The notes: generated from the sequence alone by a model not told the origin. 64,000 nt of DNA from OAS926 sp035503715 (GCA_035503715.1 DATJTE010000155.1:1-64000), one strand, 5' to 3'; shown: positions 43,025-52,391, numbered from the stretch's first letter. Program-made: numbers and translations.

Positions 43025-44578
43025 TCAGTGCAGAGCGCCTGCCGCGACCCTCAGGCTTGCGTGATGAGCCGTCCGCGTCTCGCCGCCGCGTCTCGCCAGT
43101 GGCGCTGGCTTTCCGAACAGATAGCCCTGCACGACCTGACATCCGGCGGCCTTGAGCAGGCTCGCCTGGCTCTCGGTCTCGACACCCTCGGCGATTGTGT
43201 GGACGCCCAGCGCGCGCGACAGCCCGACAATCGTGGAGACAACCGCGCCGGAACTGGTGTCCGTTTCCATCCGGCTGACGAACGAACGGTCGATCTTCAG
43301 TTTCTGAAACGAGAAATCGATGAGATAGCTCAGGTTGGAGTAGCCCGTGCCGAAATCATCGACGGCGACGGAAAGGCCCATCTCGCTGAGCTGCTTGAGC
43401 ACAGCGGCCGCTCGCTCGCGGTCCTGCATCATCGCTGTTTCGGTAACCTCGAGCTCAAGCCGCTGCGGTTTGATCCCGGTCGTCTTCATCACATCCTGGA
43501 CGACGCCGATGAAATCCTTGGCCATGAACTGGACCGGCGAGATGTTGACCGCGACGAAACAGTCATCCGGCAGATGTTGCGCGTCAGTGCACGCCTGGCG
43601 CAGCACCCATTTGCCGATTGGCAGGATCATGCCGGTCTCTTCCGCGATCGGGATGAACTCAATGGGTGGGATCATGCCGCGCTCGGGATGTTTCCAGCGG
43701 ATCAGCGCCTCGTAGCCGACGATCCGTCCGGACGTAAGTTCAAGCTGCGGTTGATAGTGCAGGTCAAAATCGCCGCGTTCGAACGCGTTGTGCAGCTCCG
43801 ACTCGATCCACTGCCGGTAGTCGGCCACCTGGCCCATCTCGGCATGGAAGATCGACCAGTTGCCGACACCTGCGGCGCGTGCGTTCTGCAGCGCAAGGTT
43901 GGAGCGCCTGAGCAGCGTTGCGGGATCGTTGCCGTCTTTCGGCATCGCGACGATGCCGACGGAAACGTTGACGGATTGCAGATGCGACTTGAGCTGATAG
44001 GGCTCCATCAGGCTTTCGATCAGCAGCTCCGCGACACTCTCCATGGAGGCCAGCGCCCGATTGTCGGGATAGAGCACCGCGAATTCGCCTGCACCGATGC
44101 GGCCGATTACAAGGCCTTTCGGCAAAGCCTCCTTCAGCCGGCTGGCAAACGCCCGGATGAGGTCGTCGCCTTGCGCATATCCGATTGAATCATTGATCTG
44201 TTTAAAGCGATCGATGTCGATATCGATCAGGAAAACGGGTTCCCCGGTCTTGGCGATCCGAGACAGAGCCTCCGCGATCTTGCCGACCATGGCTGTCCGC
44301 GCATACAGGCCGGTGAGCTTGTCGAAATGCGTTTCCTTGTAGACATATTCGGCGGATTCATCGATGCCGGCAAAGAAAGAGAGCGCCGCACCCGCAGCCG
44401 CCAGCGCGCACAAGGACGCGACGATCGCGCTGACCACGGATGTCGGCAGCCCAATGATGTCGGTGCCGAATGCATAGCGTAGCCCCCAGAGGCCGAGCAC
44501 GAAGCTGCCCAGGCCCGACGCACCGATCGTGATCAGCCGAAAGGCCGTGCTTCGGTTCGGGTTGGCGGTCACCTGCAT
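43025..44578 (-). CDS. Membrane GGDEF/EAL protein, probable c-di-GMP phosphodiesterase
   Basis: This 517-residue protein has two N-terminal membrane segments (about 13-36 and 45-70), a GGDEF domain and an EAL domain. The GGDEF signature is changed to GAGEF (162-166), so cyclase activity is unlikely; it may bind GTP. The EAL domain is intact: YEALIRW (EAL at 290-292), NISPVQF, ELEVTETAMMQD, DDFGTGYS and KLKIDRSF, all needed for hydrolysis. Likely function is c-di-GMP breakdown at the membrane, influencing motility and adhesion. It converges with the RsmC-like gene. Confidence 0.9.
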   Translation of the reverse strand: MQVTANPNRSTAFRLITIGASGLGSFVLGLWGLRYAFGTDIIGLPTSVVSAIVASLCALAAAGAALSFFAGIDESAEYVYKETHFDKLTGLYARTAMVGKIAEALSRIAKTGEPVFLIDIDIDRFKQINDSIGYAQGDDLIRAFASRLKEALPKGLVIGRIGAGEFAVLYPDNRALASMESVAELLIESLMEPYQLKSHLQSVNVSVGIVAMPKDGNDPATLLRRSNLALQNARAAGVGNWSIFHAEMGQVADYRQWIESELHNAFERGDFDLHYQPQLELTSGRIVGYEALIRWKHPERGMIPPIEFIPIAEETGMILPIGKWVLRQACTDAQHLPDDCFVAVNISPVQFMAKDFIGVVQDVMKTTGIKPQRLELEVTETAMMQDRERAAAVLKQLSEMGLSVAVDDFGTGYSNLSYLIDFSFQKLKIDRSFVSRMETDTSSGAVVSTIVGLSRALGVHTIAEGVETESQASLLKAAGCQVVQGYLFGKPAPLARRGGETRTAHHASLRVAAGALH

Positions 44579-44671
44579 GAGAAAATCCCTGCCCTGAATG
44601 CAGTGCTAGGGGGAATCCTCTTAAAAACGGTTTCCGGGAATAACTCGAATTTTACAGGTGAAAAGATTTCG

Positions 44672-45484
44672 CTAATCGCGGCCTTCGCCGGTTGCCTTCA
44701 GCTCTTCCAGCGTCGGCATCGAAACGACGTGATAGCCGGAATCGACATAGAGGATTTCGCCAGTGACGCCGCCTGACAGATCAGAGAGCAGATAGAGCGC
44801 CGAGCCGCCGATCTCTTCGAGCGTGACCGGTCGGCGCAGCGGCGAATTGCGCTGCTGGAAGGAGAACATGTAGCGCGCGTCCGAAATGCCTGCGCCTGCA
44901 AGTGTGCGCACCGGACCGGCAGAGATCGCGTTCACGCGGATGTTGCGTGGACCGTAGTCGCTGGCGAGATAGCGCACGCTGGCTTCGAGGCCGGCTTTCG
45001 CAACGCCCATCACATTGTAGTTCGGCATGACGCGCACCGAACCGGCATAAGTCAGCGTGATCATCGCGCCGCCATTCAGCATCAGTGCCGCGGCTTTGCG
45101 CGCCACCTCGGTGAACGAGTAGCAGGAGATCACCATGGTGCGGACGAAATTGTCCTTGCTGGTGTCGGCGTAGAGGCCCTTCAGCTCGTTCTTGTCGGAA
45201 AAACCGATCGCGTGGACGATAAAGTCGAGCGAACCCCACTCATTGCCGAGCGCCTGGAACACGCTGTCGACCGACACGCTGTCCTCGACATCGCAGGGCA
45301 GAACGAGCTTGGCGCCCACCTTCTCGGCCAGTGGCTTGACGCGTTTGCCGAACGCCTCGCCCTGATAGGTGAAGGCCATCTCGGCCCCTTGCGCGGCAAG
45401 GCTCTGCGCGATGCCCCAGGCGATCGAATGATCGTTCGCGACGCCCATGATGAGCCCGCGTTTGCCCTTCATAAGATCAGTCAT
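44672..45484 (-). CDS. fabI: Enoyl-[acyl-carrier-protein] reductase (NADH) FabI
   Basis: FabI performs the last reduction of each fatty-acid elongation cycle. The 270-residue protein has the SDR-like pattern of FabI: GVANDHSIAWGIAQSLA at the N-terminus, and catalytic residues Tyr146, Tyr156 and Lys163 (TYAGSVRVMPNYNVMGVAK), at the same positions as in E. coli FabI. It is the last gene of a fabA-fabB-fabI run on the minus strand, 9 bases after fabB. Fatty-acid synthesis, particularly the unsaturated branch, is organised here as in other alphaproteobacteria. Confidence 0.96.
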   Translation of the reverse strand: MTDLMKGKRGLIMGVANDHSIAWGIAQSLAAQGAEMAFTYQGEAFGKRVKPLAEKVGAKLVLPCDVEDSVSVDSVFQALGNEWGSLDFIVHAIGFSDKNELKGLYADTSKDNFVRTMVISCYSFTEVARKAAALMLNGGAMITLTYAGSVRVMPNYNVMGVAKAGLEASVRYLASDYGPRNIRVNAISAGPVRTLAGAGISDARYMFSFQQRNSPLRRPVTLEEIGGSALYLLSDLSGGVTGEILYVDSGYHVVSMPTLEELKATGEGRD

Positions 45485-45493
45485 GAGCAGCTC

Positions 45494-46711
45494 TTAGGCG
45501 TAACGTTGAAAGACCAGCGTCGCATTGGTGCCGCCGAAGCCGAACGAGTTCGAGAGCACGGTGTCGATCTTGGCGTTTTCAATCAGCTTGCGCACGATCG
45601 GCATGCCTTCGAATTCCGGATCGAGCGTTTCGATATGCGCGCTCTCGCCGATGAAGCGGCCCTGCATCATCAGGATCGAATAGATCGATTCCTGCACGCC
45701 GGCCGCACCCAGCGAGTGACCGGTGAGCGATTTGGTGGAGGTGATGTGCGGTATCTTTTCGCCGAACACCTCCCGGATGGCACCCATCTCCTTGGAGTCG
45801 CCAACCGGCGTCGAGGTGCCATGCGTGTTGATGTAATCGACAGGCGTCTTCACCGTCGCCAGAGCCTGCCGCATGCAGCGCATCGCGCCTTCGCCCGATG
45901 GCGCGACCATGTCGTAGCCGTCGGAGGTCGCACCGTAGCCGACGACCTCGGCGTAGATCTTCGAGCCGCGCGCTTTCGCGGCTTCAAGCTCTTCCAGCAC
46001 CAGCACTCCCGCACCGCCGGCAATGACGAACCCGTCCCGGTTCACATCATAGGCGCGCGACGCGGTCGCCGCCCGGTCGTTGAACTTTGAGGACATCGCG
46101 CCCATTGCGTCGAACAAATTGGACATCGTCCAGTCGAGATCTTCATGTCCGCCGGCGAAGATACGGTCCTGCTTGCCCCACTGGATGAGCTCATACGCAT
46201 TGCCGATGCAATGCGCCGAGGTCGAGCAGGCCGAGCTTATCGAATAGTTCACCCCGTGGATCTTGAACCATGTCGCGAGCGTTGCGGACGCGGTCGACGA
46301 CATCGCCTTCGGCACCGCGAACGGCCCGATGCGCTTCGGGCTGTTGTTCTTCAACGTCGTTTCCGCCGCCTCAACGATCACCTTGGTCGACGGTCCGCCC
46401 GACCCCATGACGATGCCTGTACGTTCGTTGGTAATTTCCTCGGGCGTCAGGTTCGCATCTGCGATCGCCTGCTGCATGGCGACGTGGTTCCACATGCCGC
46501 CCTTCGACAGGAAGCGCGCAGCACGGCGATCGACCAGCTCGGTCGGATCGAGCGTCGGCGCGCCCCACACCTGGCACTTGAAGCCGTGGTCGGCGAAGTC
46601 TTGTGAAAAGGAGATGCCGGATTTGGCGTCGTGAAGGGAAGCTTGCACTTCGCTGGCGTTACTGCCGATCGAAGACACGATCCCTAGGCCCGTGACCACT
46701 ACCCGTCTCAT
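45494..46711 (-). CDS. fabB: 3-oxoacyl-[acyl-carrier-protein] synthase I
   Basis: FabB condenses malonyl-ACP with acyl-ACP and is essential for elongating the unsaturated intermediate made by FabA. The 405-residue sequence has the catalytic Cys in SSACSTSAHCIG, His in NTHGTSTPVGD and the second His in TGHSLGAAGVQ. FabB rather than FabF is indicated by its tie to fabA, 29 bases upstream on the same strand. The start ATG at 46711 gives the usual MRRVVVTGLGIVS beginning. Confidence 0.95.
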   Translation of the reverse strand: MRRVVVTGLGIVSSIGSNASEVQASLHDAKSGISFSQDFADHGFKCQVWGAPTLDPTELVDRRAARFLSKGGMWNHVAMQQAIADANLTPEEITNERTGIVMGSGGPSTKVIVEAAETTLKNNSPKRIGPFAVPKAMSSTASATLATWFKIHGVNYSISSACSTSAHCIGNAYELIQWGKQDRIFAGGHEDLDWTMSNLFDAMGAMSSKFNDRAATASRAYDVNRDGFVIAGGAGVLVLEELEAAKARGSKIYAEVVGYGATSDGYDMVAPSGEGAMRCMRQALATVKTPVDYINTHGTSTPVGDSKEMGAIREVFGEKIPHITSTKSLTGHSLGAAGVQESIYSILMMQGRFIGESAHIETLDPEFEGMPIVRKLIENAKIDTVLSNSFGFGGTNATLVFQRYA

Positions 46712-46740
46712 CGCGTCCTTCCTGAATTCTTCTGGCGCGG

Positions 46741-47256
46741 TCAGGCCGCGGACTGTTTCGACAGACCGACTTTCAGGTCGGCTGCCGAGTATATGGGTTC
46801 ACCGTCCGCCTTAAGCCAGCCATCGGCGATGCCGAGCACCAGCCGCCCGCGCATCACGCGCTTGAAATCGACGCCGTATTCGACCTTCTTGACCGCAGGC
46901 GTCACCATGCCCTTGAACTTCACCTCGCCGGTCGAGAGCGCCATGCCTTTGCCAGGCTCGCCAAGCCAGCCGAGGTAGAAACCCGTCATTTGCCACATGG
47001 CATCGAGCCCGAGGCAGCCCGGCATGATCGGATTGCCGGGGAAATGGCATTCGAAGAACCAGAGGTCCGGCTTGATATCGAATTCCGCGCGGATAAAGCC
47101 CTTGTCGAAGGCTCCGCCGGTCTCGCTGATTTCGGTGATGCGGTCGAACATCAGCATGGGCGGGGCGGGAAGCTGAGCGTTGCCCGGCCCGAAAAGATCG
47201 CCACGCGCACAGGCGAGGAGGTCTTCGTAACCGTAGCTGGACTTGCGTTCCGCCAT
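46741..47256 (-). CDS. fabA: 3-hydroxydecanoyl-ACP dehydratase/isomerase FabA
   Basis: FabA dehydrates 3-hydroxydecanoyl-ACP and isomerises the product, which is the branch point to unsaturated fatty acids in the anaerobic pathway. From ATG 47256 it has 171 residues. The catalytic His and Asp sit in FECHFPGNPIMPGCLGLDAMWQ-type sequence (about 70-92), and the hot-dog fold pattern is normal. The longer frame to 47331 adds unrelated sequence. It is first in the fabA-fabB-fabI run and divergent from irr, a conserved arrangement in rhizobia. Confidence 0.95.
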   Translation of the reverse strand: MAERKSSYGYEDLLACARGDLFGPGNAQLPAPPMLMFDRITEISETGGAFDKGFIRAEFDIKPDLWFFECHFPGNPIMPGCLGLDAMWQMTGFYLGWLGEPGKGMALSTGEVKFKGMVTPAVKKVEYGVDFKRVMRGRLVLGIADGWLKADGEPIYSAADLKVGLSKQSAA

Positions 47257-47483
47257 GCGCCCTATCCCGTTGTGGACGCCGGGCGTCCTTCCAGATGCTC
47301 TAACATAGAGCGTTTCCAGCCGGAAACGCATGAATGCGCTTAAACTGCCCGATTGCCGGGGTCAATGTGCCGCTATTGATCGGTTTTTTTTGACGGAATA
47401 TATGTGCATTGAGCGAAATATAGTCATTTTCTGCCGTAAACCGTGATCGGCACGATACGGCAGGACGGGCGAGCAGCGAACGA
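47257..47483. promoter_or_regulatory. Divergent promoter region between fabA and irr
   Basis: This 227-base gap contains an AT-rich stretch at about 47380-47435, including TTGACG and TATAGT-like pieces but without clean promoter spacing. It must hold the start signals of both operons. No perfect ICE-box-like palindrome is visible by eye. Regulation of irr itself in rhizobia is known to be iron/haem-linked, but no site can be pinned here. Confidence 0.4.
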
Positions 47484-47918
47484 ATGGACTTCAAAGGGCA
47501 TAAACCCCAGATCGCCGTGGACAAACGTGTCCGCGACGCGGGTCTGCGCCCGACGCGCCAGCGTGTTGCGTTGGCTGAATTGCTGTTCGCGAAAGGCAAT
47601 CGCCATCTCTCCGCCGAGGAACTCCACGAGGAAGCGGTGACAGCCGGCGTGCCGGTATCGCTCGCGACGGTCTACAACGCGCTTCATCAGTTCACGGAGG
47701 CGGGGCTGCTGCGCATCCTCGCGGTCGAGGGGTCGAAGACCTATTTCGACACCAACACCTCCGACCACCATCATTTCTACATCGAAGGCGAGAACAGGAT
47801 CTTCGATATCGCTGATACGCCGGTGCGGGTGGTAGACCTTCCGGAGCCGCCGGAGGGCATGGAGATCGTCAACGTGGACATCGTCGTCCGGCTTCGCCAG
47901 AAGCGCGGCGGCCAGTGA
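47484..47918 (+). CDS. irr: Fur-family iron response regulator Irr
   Basis: Irr controls iron and haem genes in rhizobia and is degraded or inactivated in response to haem. The 144-residue protein has the Fur winged-helix domain (about 18-90; GLRPTRQRVALAELLF and SLATVYNALHQF). The haem-binding HHH cluster occurs in TSDHHHFYIEG. It lacks the N-terminal GCPWHD haem motif of Bradyrhizobium Irr, as in other rhizobia. The gene is divergent from fabA and overlaps the DUF4260 gene by 4 bases (GTGA). Confidence 0.92.
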   Translation: MDFKGHKPQIAVDKRVRDAGLRPTRQRVALAELLFAKGNRHLSAEELHEEAVTAGVPVSLATVYNALHQFTEAGLLRILAVEGSKTYFDTNTSDHHHFYIEGENRIFDIADTPVRVVDLPEPPEGMEIVNVDIVVRLRQKRGGQ

Positions 47919-48283
47919 CCGATCCACGGTCGGTCGACCTCATCGTCAAGCTGGAATGGGCTGCGGTGGCGCTTGCCGCGCTGATTGCCTACTGGTTCGT
48001 CGGCCGCTGGTGGTTCTTCGCCCTGCTGATCCTCGCGCCGGATCTCTCAATGCTGGGCTATCTGGTCGGCAAGCGGGCAGGGGCGATCGCCTACAATCTC
48101 GCGCATATCCTGTTCTGGCCGATCATCCTGCTGCTCTATGGCACGTTCGTAGGCAGCCGCTTGAGCCTCGAGCTCGGTTTGATCTGGCTCGCCCACATCG
48201 CGGTCGATCGCGCGCTTGGTTACGGCCTGAAATACGCGACCGATTTCCGCGACACCCATCTTGGCCGCATCGGCCGCGACTAG
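47915..48283 (+). CDS. DUF4260 small membrane protein
   Basis: The 122-residue protein has four predicted membrane helices, at about 12-28, 32-48, 58-76 and 85-102, and the WFFALLILAPDLSMLGY and GYGLKYATDFRDTHLGRIG blocks characteristic of DUF4260. Its GTG start overlaps the irr stop, so it is cotranslated with irr. The function of the family is not known to me. It converges with the SH3-domain gene; their ends overlap by four bases. Confidence 0.85.
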   Translation: MTDPRSVDLIVKLEWAAVALAALIAYWFVGRWWFFALLILAPDLSMLGYLVGKRAGAIAYNLAHILFWPIILLLYGTFVGSRLSLELGLIWLAHIAVDRALGYGLKYATDFRDTHLGRIGRD

Positions 48284-48840
48284 TTCTTGAACAACTCGCC
48301 CGGATAGGCGCCCCAGACCTGGGACTGCTGGACCCAGCCGGTGTGCCCGGCAAACGTCATCTCGCACCAATCGCCGTTGCACGAATGAATCGTGCCGATA
48401 ACGCCCGGTTCGAGCGCCGCGACTTTATTTGCACCGCTGCTCGGTTCGGTCAAAAGGTCGATGCGGGCATCCTTGCCCTTCTGCCACGGCGCTGCGATCG
48501 CGGTCCGCTTGCCGGAGAGCAGGGATTGGTTGACCCAGCCCTCGGAGCCGTCGGAATCGCGCACACGCCGCCAATTGTCGTATTCCTGGATGATTTCCAT
48601 CGGCAGGCCTGGCTTCAGGTACATCCAGTCGACGGCGTAACCCAGCCCGGGGCCGATGCGGGAGTTCACGCGGCCCGACTTCAGGCTGACGAAACGCGGC
48701 AGCGGCAGGCCGCTTGGACCGCGCGCCACGCTCTGCGTTGTCGTCGGATCGGGAAGCTGATCGGCGAATACGGGAATCGTGAAAAGCACTGAAACGGCGG
48801 CCGCAACGGCTGCCAGTCGAAGCGACGCGGAACCTGACAC
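48280..48840 (-). CDS. Exported SH3-like domain protein
   Basis: The 186-residue product has a signal peptide (about 1-26, AAVAAAVSVLFTIPVFA). Two bacterial SH3-like domains follow: the first at about 48-110 (FVSLKSGRVNSRIGPGLGY, WRRVRDSDGSEGWVNQSLL) and the second at about 118-180 (LTEPSSGANKVAALEPGVIG, WCEMTFAGHTGWVQQSQVWG). Such domains occur in periplasmic peptidoglycan-associated proteins. GTG at 48840 is the start, with GAGGG upstream. No enzymatic domain is present. Confidence 0.85.
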   Translation of the reverse strand: MSGSASLRLAAVAAAVSVLFTIPVFADQLPDPTTTQSVARGPSGLPLPRFVSLKSGRVNSRIGPGLGYAVDWMYLKPGLPMEIIQEYDNWRRVRDSDGSEGWVNQSLLSGKRTAIAAPWQKGKDARIDLLTEPSSGANKVAALEPGVIGTIHSCNGDWCEMTFAGHTGWVQQSQVWGAYPGELFKN

Positions 48841-49001
48841 CCTTCGCCCTCTGCTCCAAGCGGGCCTGCCCTGGGTTGAGGGAGCCCTTTTTCTTTGTCT
48901 TCGGCCGGGCCTCTGTTAAAGAGGGCCGCGAACCGGGACCGTCTTCCGAGTTTCGCCCGTCTTGGTTAAAGAGGTCTCAACGACCCGTTCTTGAGGAAGC
49001 G

Positions 49002-50003
49002 ATGGCCGGCAAAAAAAAGCCCCTCGTCGTTATTACGCGTAAGCTGCCCGACCAGGTCGAAACCCGCATGCGGGAATTGTTCGACGCCCGCCTCAATGTC
49101 GATAACACGCCGATGAGCAAGGTCGAGCTCGCTGCTGCGGTCCGTGAAGCCGACGTGCTCGTGCCGACACTGACGGACCGTATCGATGCCGAGCTGATCG
49201 CCAAGGCCGGTGACAGTTTGAAGCTCATCGCCAACTACGGAAACGGCATCGATCACATCGATGTCGCAGCCGCCGCGAAAAAAGGCATCACCGTCACCAA
49301 CACGCCCGGCGTTCTGACCGAAGACACCGCGGACATGACCATGGCGCTGATTCTGGCGGTGCCGCGCCGCCTTGTTGAAGGCGCCGGTGTCTTGAAATCG
49401 AGCGGCAAATGGGCCGGCTGGTCGCCGACCTGGATGCTTGGTCGCCGTATCTGGGGCAAACGCCTGGGCATTGTCGGCATGGGCCGCATCGGCACGGCCG
49501 TCGCACGTCGCGCCAAAGCCTTCGGTCTCTCCATCCACTACCACAACCGCCACCGCGTGCTGCAGTCGGTCGAGGATGAGCTTGAGGCGACCTATTGGGA
49601 AAGCCTCGACCAGATGCTCGCGCGCATGGACATCATTTCGGTCAACTGCCCCTCGACGCCGGCGACCTTCCATCTGCTCTCGGCGCGGCGTCTCGCACTG
49701 CTGCAGCCGTCGGCATACATCGTCAACACGGCGCGCGGCGACATCATCGACGAGCATGCCTTGATCCAGCTCATTCAGGACGGGAAGCTCGCCGGAGCCG
49801 GTCTCGACGTCTTCGAGCATGAGCCTGCGGTCAATCCGAAGCTGGTGAAGCTCGCCTCGAAGGGCAAGGTCGTGCTTCTGCCGCACACTGCTTCTGCCAC
49901 GATCGAAGGCCGCGTCGACATGGGAGAGAAGGTGATCATCAACATTCGCGCCTTCGCCGACGGCCACCGCCCGCCGGATCGGGTTTTGCCGAACAAGGTG
50001 TAA
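49002..50003 (+). CDS. D-isomer-specific 2-hydroxyacid dehydrogenase (D-glycerate dehydrogenase/glyoxylate reductase type)
   Basis: This 333-residue NAD(P)-dependent dehydrogenase has the family pattern. The NAD-binding fold is at GIVGMGRIGTAVARRAKAFG (about 151-170). The catalytic Arg is at about NTARGDIIDEHAL, Glu at DVFEHEPAV and His at LLPHTASATIEGR. This class reduces hydroxypyruvate or glyoxylate. The ATG at 49002 follows GAGGAAGCG; the track-long extension to 48876 is not supported. Exact substrate preference cannot be read from sequence alone. Confidence 0.88.
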   Translation: MAGKKKPLVVITRKLPDQVETRMRELFDARLNVDNTPMSKVELAAAVREADVLVPTLTDRIDAELIAKAGDSLKLIANYGNGIDHIDVAAAAKKGITVTNTPGVLTEDTADMTMALILAVPRRLVEGAGVLKSSGKWAGWSPTWMLGRRIWGKRLGIVGMGRIGTAVARRAKAFGLSIHYHNRHRVLQSVEDELEATYWESLDQMLARMDIISVNCPSTPATFHLLSARRLALLQPSAYIVNTARGDIIDEHALIQLIQDGKLAGAGLDVFEHEPAVNPKLVKLASKGKVVLLPHTASATIEGRVDMGEKVIINIRAFADGHRPPDRVLPNKV

Positions 50004-50138
50004 TCCAGCTTTGGTTCCTCTCCCCACTTCGCGGGGCGCCTGCCGGGCGAGGCAACGAGTCTCGCCCCGGCTCTCGCGCGAAGGCGACCGAGGTATGCAG
50101 TTTCGAAAAGGTACGATGCTGCTTCGTGGCATGGGCGA

Positions 50139-50567
50139 TCAGGACGTATCGAAAGGTCGGGGCGCGGCGACGGTCAGCGCGCCCGACATAGCCAAGAGAA
50201 ATAGCGCCAGTTGCCGGAGCATGATGTAGCGTCGAGCCGGCCGGCGTCCGAAGCAGTGGGGCATTGTCGACTGTTTCCGCACCGCCAGCGCCAGCGCGCG
50301 AAAACAGCTGGCAAGGCGCACAAGGTCGGCAACGCTGTCGCCACCGGGCATCGGGGCGGGCTGGTGCGGGGCGGCGACGCCCACCGCCAGCGCTTCGCCG
50401 ATAACGAAATCGCGGGCGACGGCCTCGGCCTGACGCAGAATCCAGAGGATCAGACACCGGGTTGGGAGAGACCGGCCGCAAGCGCGTTCGGCCAGCACGG
50501 CGAGCGCGACCAGCACCCGCGCTATGTTTGCCAGCGCCTGTCCGTCGTCCTCTGCCTTCCAGTCCAT
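50139..50567 (-). CDS. Hypothetical protein with C-terminal membrane segment
   Basis: The 142-residue frame from ATG 50567, preceded by GGAG about 7 bases upstream, begins MDWKAEDDGQALANIARVLV. It is predicted helical up to about residue 115 and ends with a hydrophobic segment (MLRQLALFLLAMSGALTVA). It has no family I recognise. It lies 136 bases after the aconitase X small-subunit gene on the same strand. Coding potential is moderate, and the start is the best-supported part. Confidence 0.55.
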   Translation of the reverse strand: MDWKAEDDGQALANIARVLVALAVLAERACGRSLPTRCLILWILRQAEAVARDFVIGEALAVGVAAPHQPAPMPGGDSVADLVRLASCFRALALAVRKQSTMPHCFGRRPARRYIMLRQLALFLLAMSGALTVAAPRPFDTS

Positions 50568-50703
50568 ATCCGTCTCCGTGTTGGTCGCGGAGATTATGGA
50601 TGAGGTCGAGAGAGGGGTGGACGAACTTGGGAAAACATTCCTGACATATGCTGACAGGGGCGGTGCGAGGGGCGGGTACGAATCTGAAAAGATGCGACGC
50701 GCT

Positions 50704-51141
50704 TCAGGCAAATATTTGCGAGTGGGAGGCGGTGATCACCGATATATTCCCGTCCATGCCGACCTCAATTTCGCACCCGTCGAATTTGCGATGCTCGCCC
50801 CGGTCCAGCCTGACTGCGACCGGCGTCGGCCAGCCCATTTCCTTCGCGACGATCAGGCCGAGCAGCAAGATCGCATCCGGCTCGTGCAGCACGAGCGCCG
50901 CGGGCGCATGACCGTTATGAGCGAGTTCCAGCAAGACAGCAGCGGCCGACGATGAGCCGATTGTGCCGGGCAGAAACAGTACGCGCCCGGCAATCGACAT
51001 GCCGTGATCGGGATGCCGGACGTCCGCGATCTTTCCGGTTCTCGGGTCGACGCCGCCCCAGAAACTGATCGGCGCGCCGAGCACCAGCGCCTGGCCGCGG
51101 CCTGCCGCCCCCTCAACCAATATCTCCGCATGGACCGTCAT
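50704..51141 (-). CDS. Aconitase X small subunit (DUF126)
   Basis: The 145-residue protein is a typical swivelling-domain (DUF126) subunit: AEILVEGAAGRGQALVL, PISFWGGVDPRTGKIAD (about 25-42) and VLFLPGTIGSSSAAAVLLEL. Together with the large subunit it forms AcnX, shown in some bacteria to be cis-3-hydroxy-L-proline dehydratase. The start overlaps the stop of the large-subunit gene (51138-51141), so the subunits are made together. It is transcribed after it. Confidence 0.88.
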   Translation of the reverse strand: MTVHAEILVEGAAGRGQALVLGAPISFWGGVDPRTGKIADVRHPDHGMSIAGRVLFLPGTIGSSSAAAVLLELAHNGHAPAALVLHEPDAILLLGLIVAKEMGWPTPVAVRLDRGEHRKFDGCEIEVGMDGNISVITASHSQIFA

Positions 51142-52391
51142 GTCGGCATGTCCGACAGCACGGTCCGGCCCGTGACCGCGCTCTCGACACAGTCGGCGAG
51201 CGAGGCATAGATAACGCCATAGCCCGTATTGCCCGGCGCATAATGCGCGAACTTGCCGGAATTGGTCATCAGCACGCCACCCAGCAGCGTCGGCAGGATT
51301 GGCGTGACGACCACACATGTGTCCGCGACGATGACAACGCCGCTTGTCTCAAGCGCTTTCCTTCGCTCGCTAAGCTGCGCGATGACATGCCGGCCCGTGC
51401 AGGCGTGGATAGGCACCGTCAGTTTTCGACCGGCGATCAGCCGCTCCAGTTCGTCAAACTCGGCAAGCGAAAGGTGCGGGCTGCCGATCGCCACCGCGTC
51501 GATCGTCTCCGACGGTCTAACGGTGGAGAGGCGCTTCCGCGCATCGGCAACCATGGCTGGCGTTACATGGATCATCGTTTCCGGCGGTATGCCGCCCAGC
51601 GCGGTTTCCGCGGTTGGCGCTTCGGGTGTCACGCCGGCGATGTGAAACAGGCCGACCGCGCCGGAGGATGCCGCTGCCGCGCCGAAAGCTTTCAGCGCAT
51701 CCTCGCCGGGATGCCTCGATACGCCGGTCACGACACCAATGGCGGTGCCAACCTCGCGGCCGTACAAGCTGCCGAGGATCGGCCAGGCGAAAGCCGACTC
51801 GAGAAATGCGGCGGGCAGGGCGCTGACGTCGAACACCAGCGTCGCCAGTCGGTTCTCAGACCGGTGCAGCCCGTAATCAGGTGCGCGGCCGGCAATCGCG
51901 CAGGCAATGTCGAGAAAATCGCCATAGCGGTTGGTCCGTGCGCCGAGCACCGAATTGCAGAAGACGACGGCGTTGGATTCGCCCCAGGCGACATCGGCAC
52001 CCTGCGCCGGCCGGTGTCCGGCCTGATAGGGCGCACAGGTCCAGCTCTGTTCGCAGCCGAGCGTCCTGTAGGCATCCATCATGCGGCGCGCCATCGTGCG
52101 TTGCGGCTCTTCCAGCAGCACCCGCGAGCAGCCCATGAGGTCGAGCGCGCCGACATTGAGCGTTGCTCGCACGGAAACCTTCGCGCCGCCATCGACGAGT
52201 TTCTCCGCGAACAGCGTGCCGGAGTCTCCGTGATAGAGCGCGCCATCGATATGCGCCGAAGCGATCGGGATCAGCCGCGTCGCGCCGAGTAGCCTGGCGC
52301 TGTCGGCGACGATGCGCATCGCCATCGCGGCGCCTTCGCCGCGCTCGCCCGAGGCGATGGCCCTTTCGTCGGCCGACAGGGTCAGTGTCAC
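51138..52391 (-). CDS. Aconitase X large (catalytic) subunit
   Basis: From GTG 52391 the product has 417 residues, with the AcnX pattern of Cys and Asn/Arg motifs: TCAPYQAGHRPAQG, GESNAVVFCNSVLGARTNR (about 145-165), HACTGRHV and VADTCVVVTPIL near the C-terminus. These Cys hold the iron-sulphur cluster in known AcnX. In rhizobia this type is likely cis-3-hydroxy-L-proline dehydratase; an alternative in the wider family is phosphomevalonate dehydratase, chiefly archaeal. The frame start at 52688 runs into the GNAT gene and is rejected. It overlaps the preceding GNAT gene by 4 bases. Confidence 0.88.
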   Translation of the reverse strand: MTLTLSADERAIASGERGEGAAMAMRIVADSARLLGATRLIPIASAHIDGALYHGDSGTLFAEKLVDGGAKVSVRATLNVGALDLMGCSRVLLEEPQRTMARRMMDAYRTLGCEQSWTCAPYQAGHRPAQGADVAWGESNAVVFCNSVLGARTNRYGDFLDIACAIAGRAPDYGLHRSENRLATLVFDVSALPAAFLESAFAWPILGSLYGREVGTAIGVVTGVSRHPGEDALKAFGAAAASSGAVGLFHIAGVTPEAPTAETALGGIPPETMIHVTPAMVADARKRLSTVRPSETIDAVAIGSPHLSLAEFDELERLIAGRKLTVPIHACTGRHVIAQLSERRKALETSGVVIVADTCVVVTPILPTLLGGVLMTNSGKFAHYAPGNTGYGVIYASLADCVESAVTGRTVLSDMPT

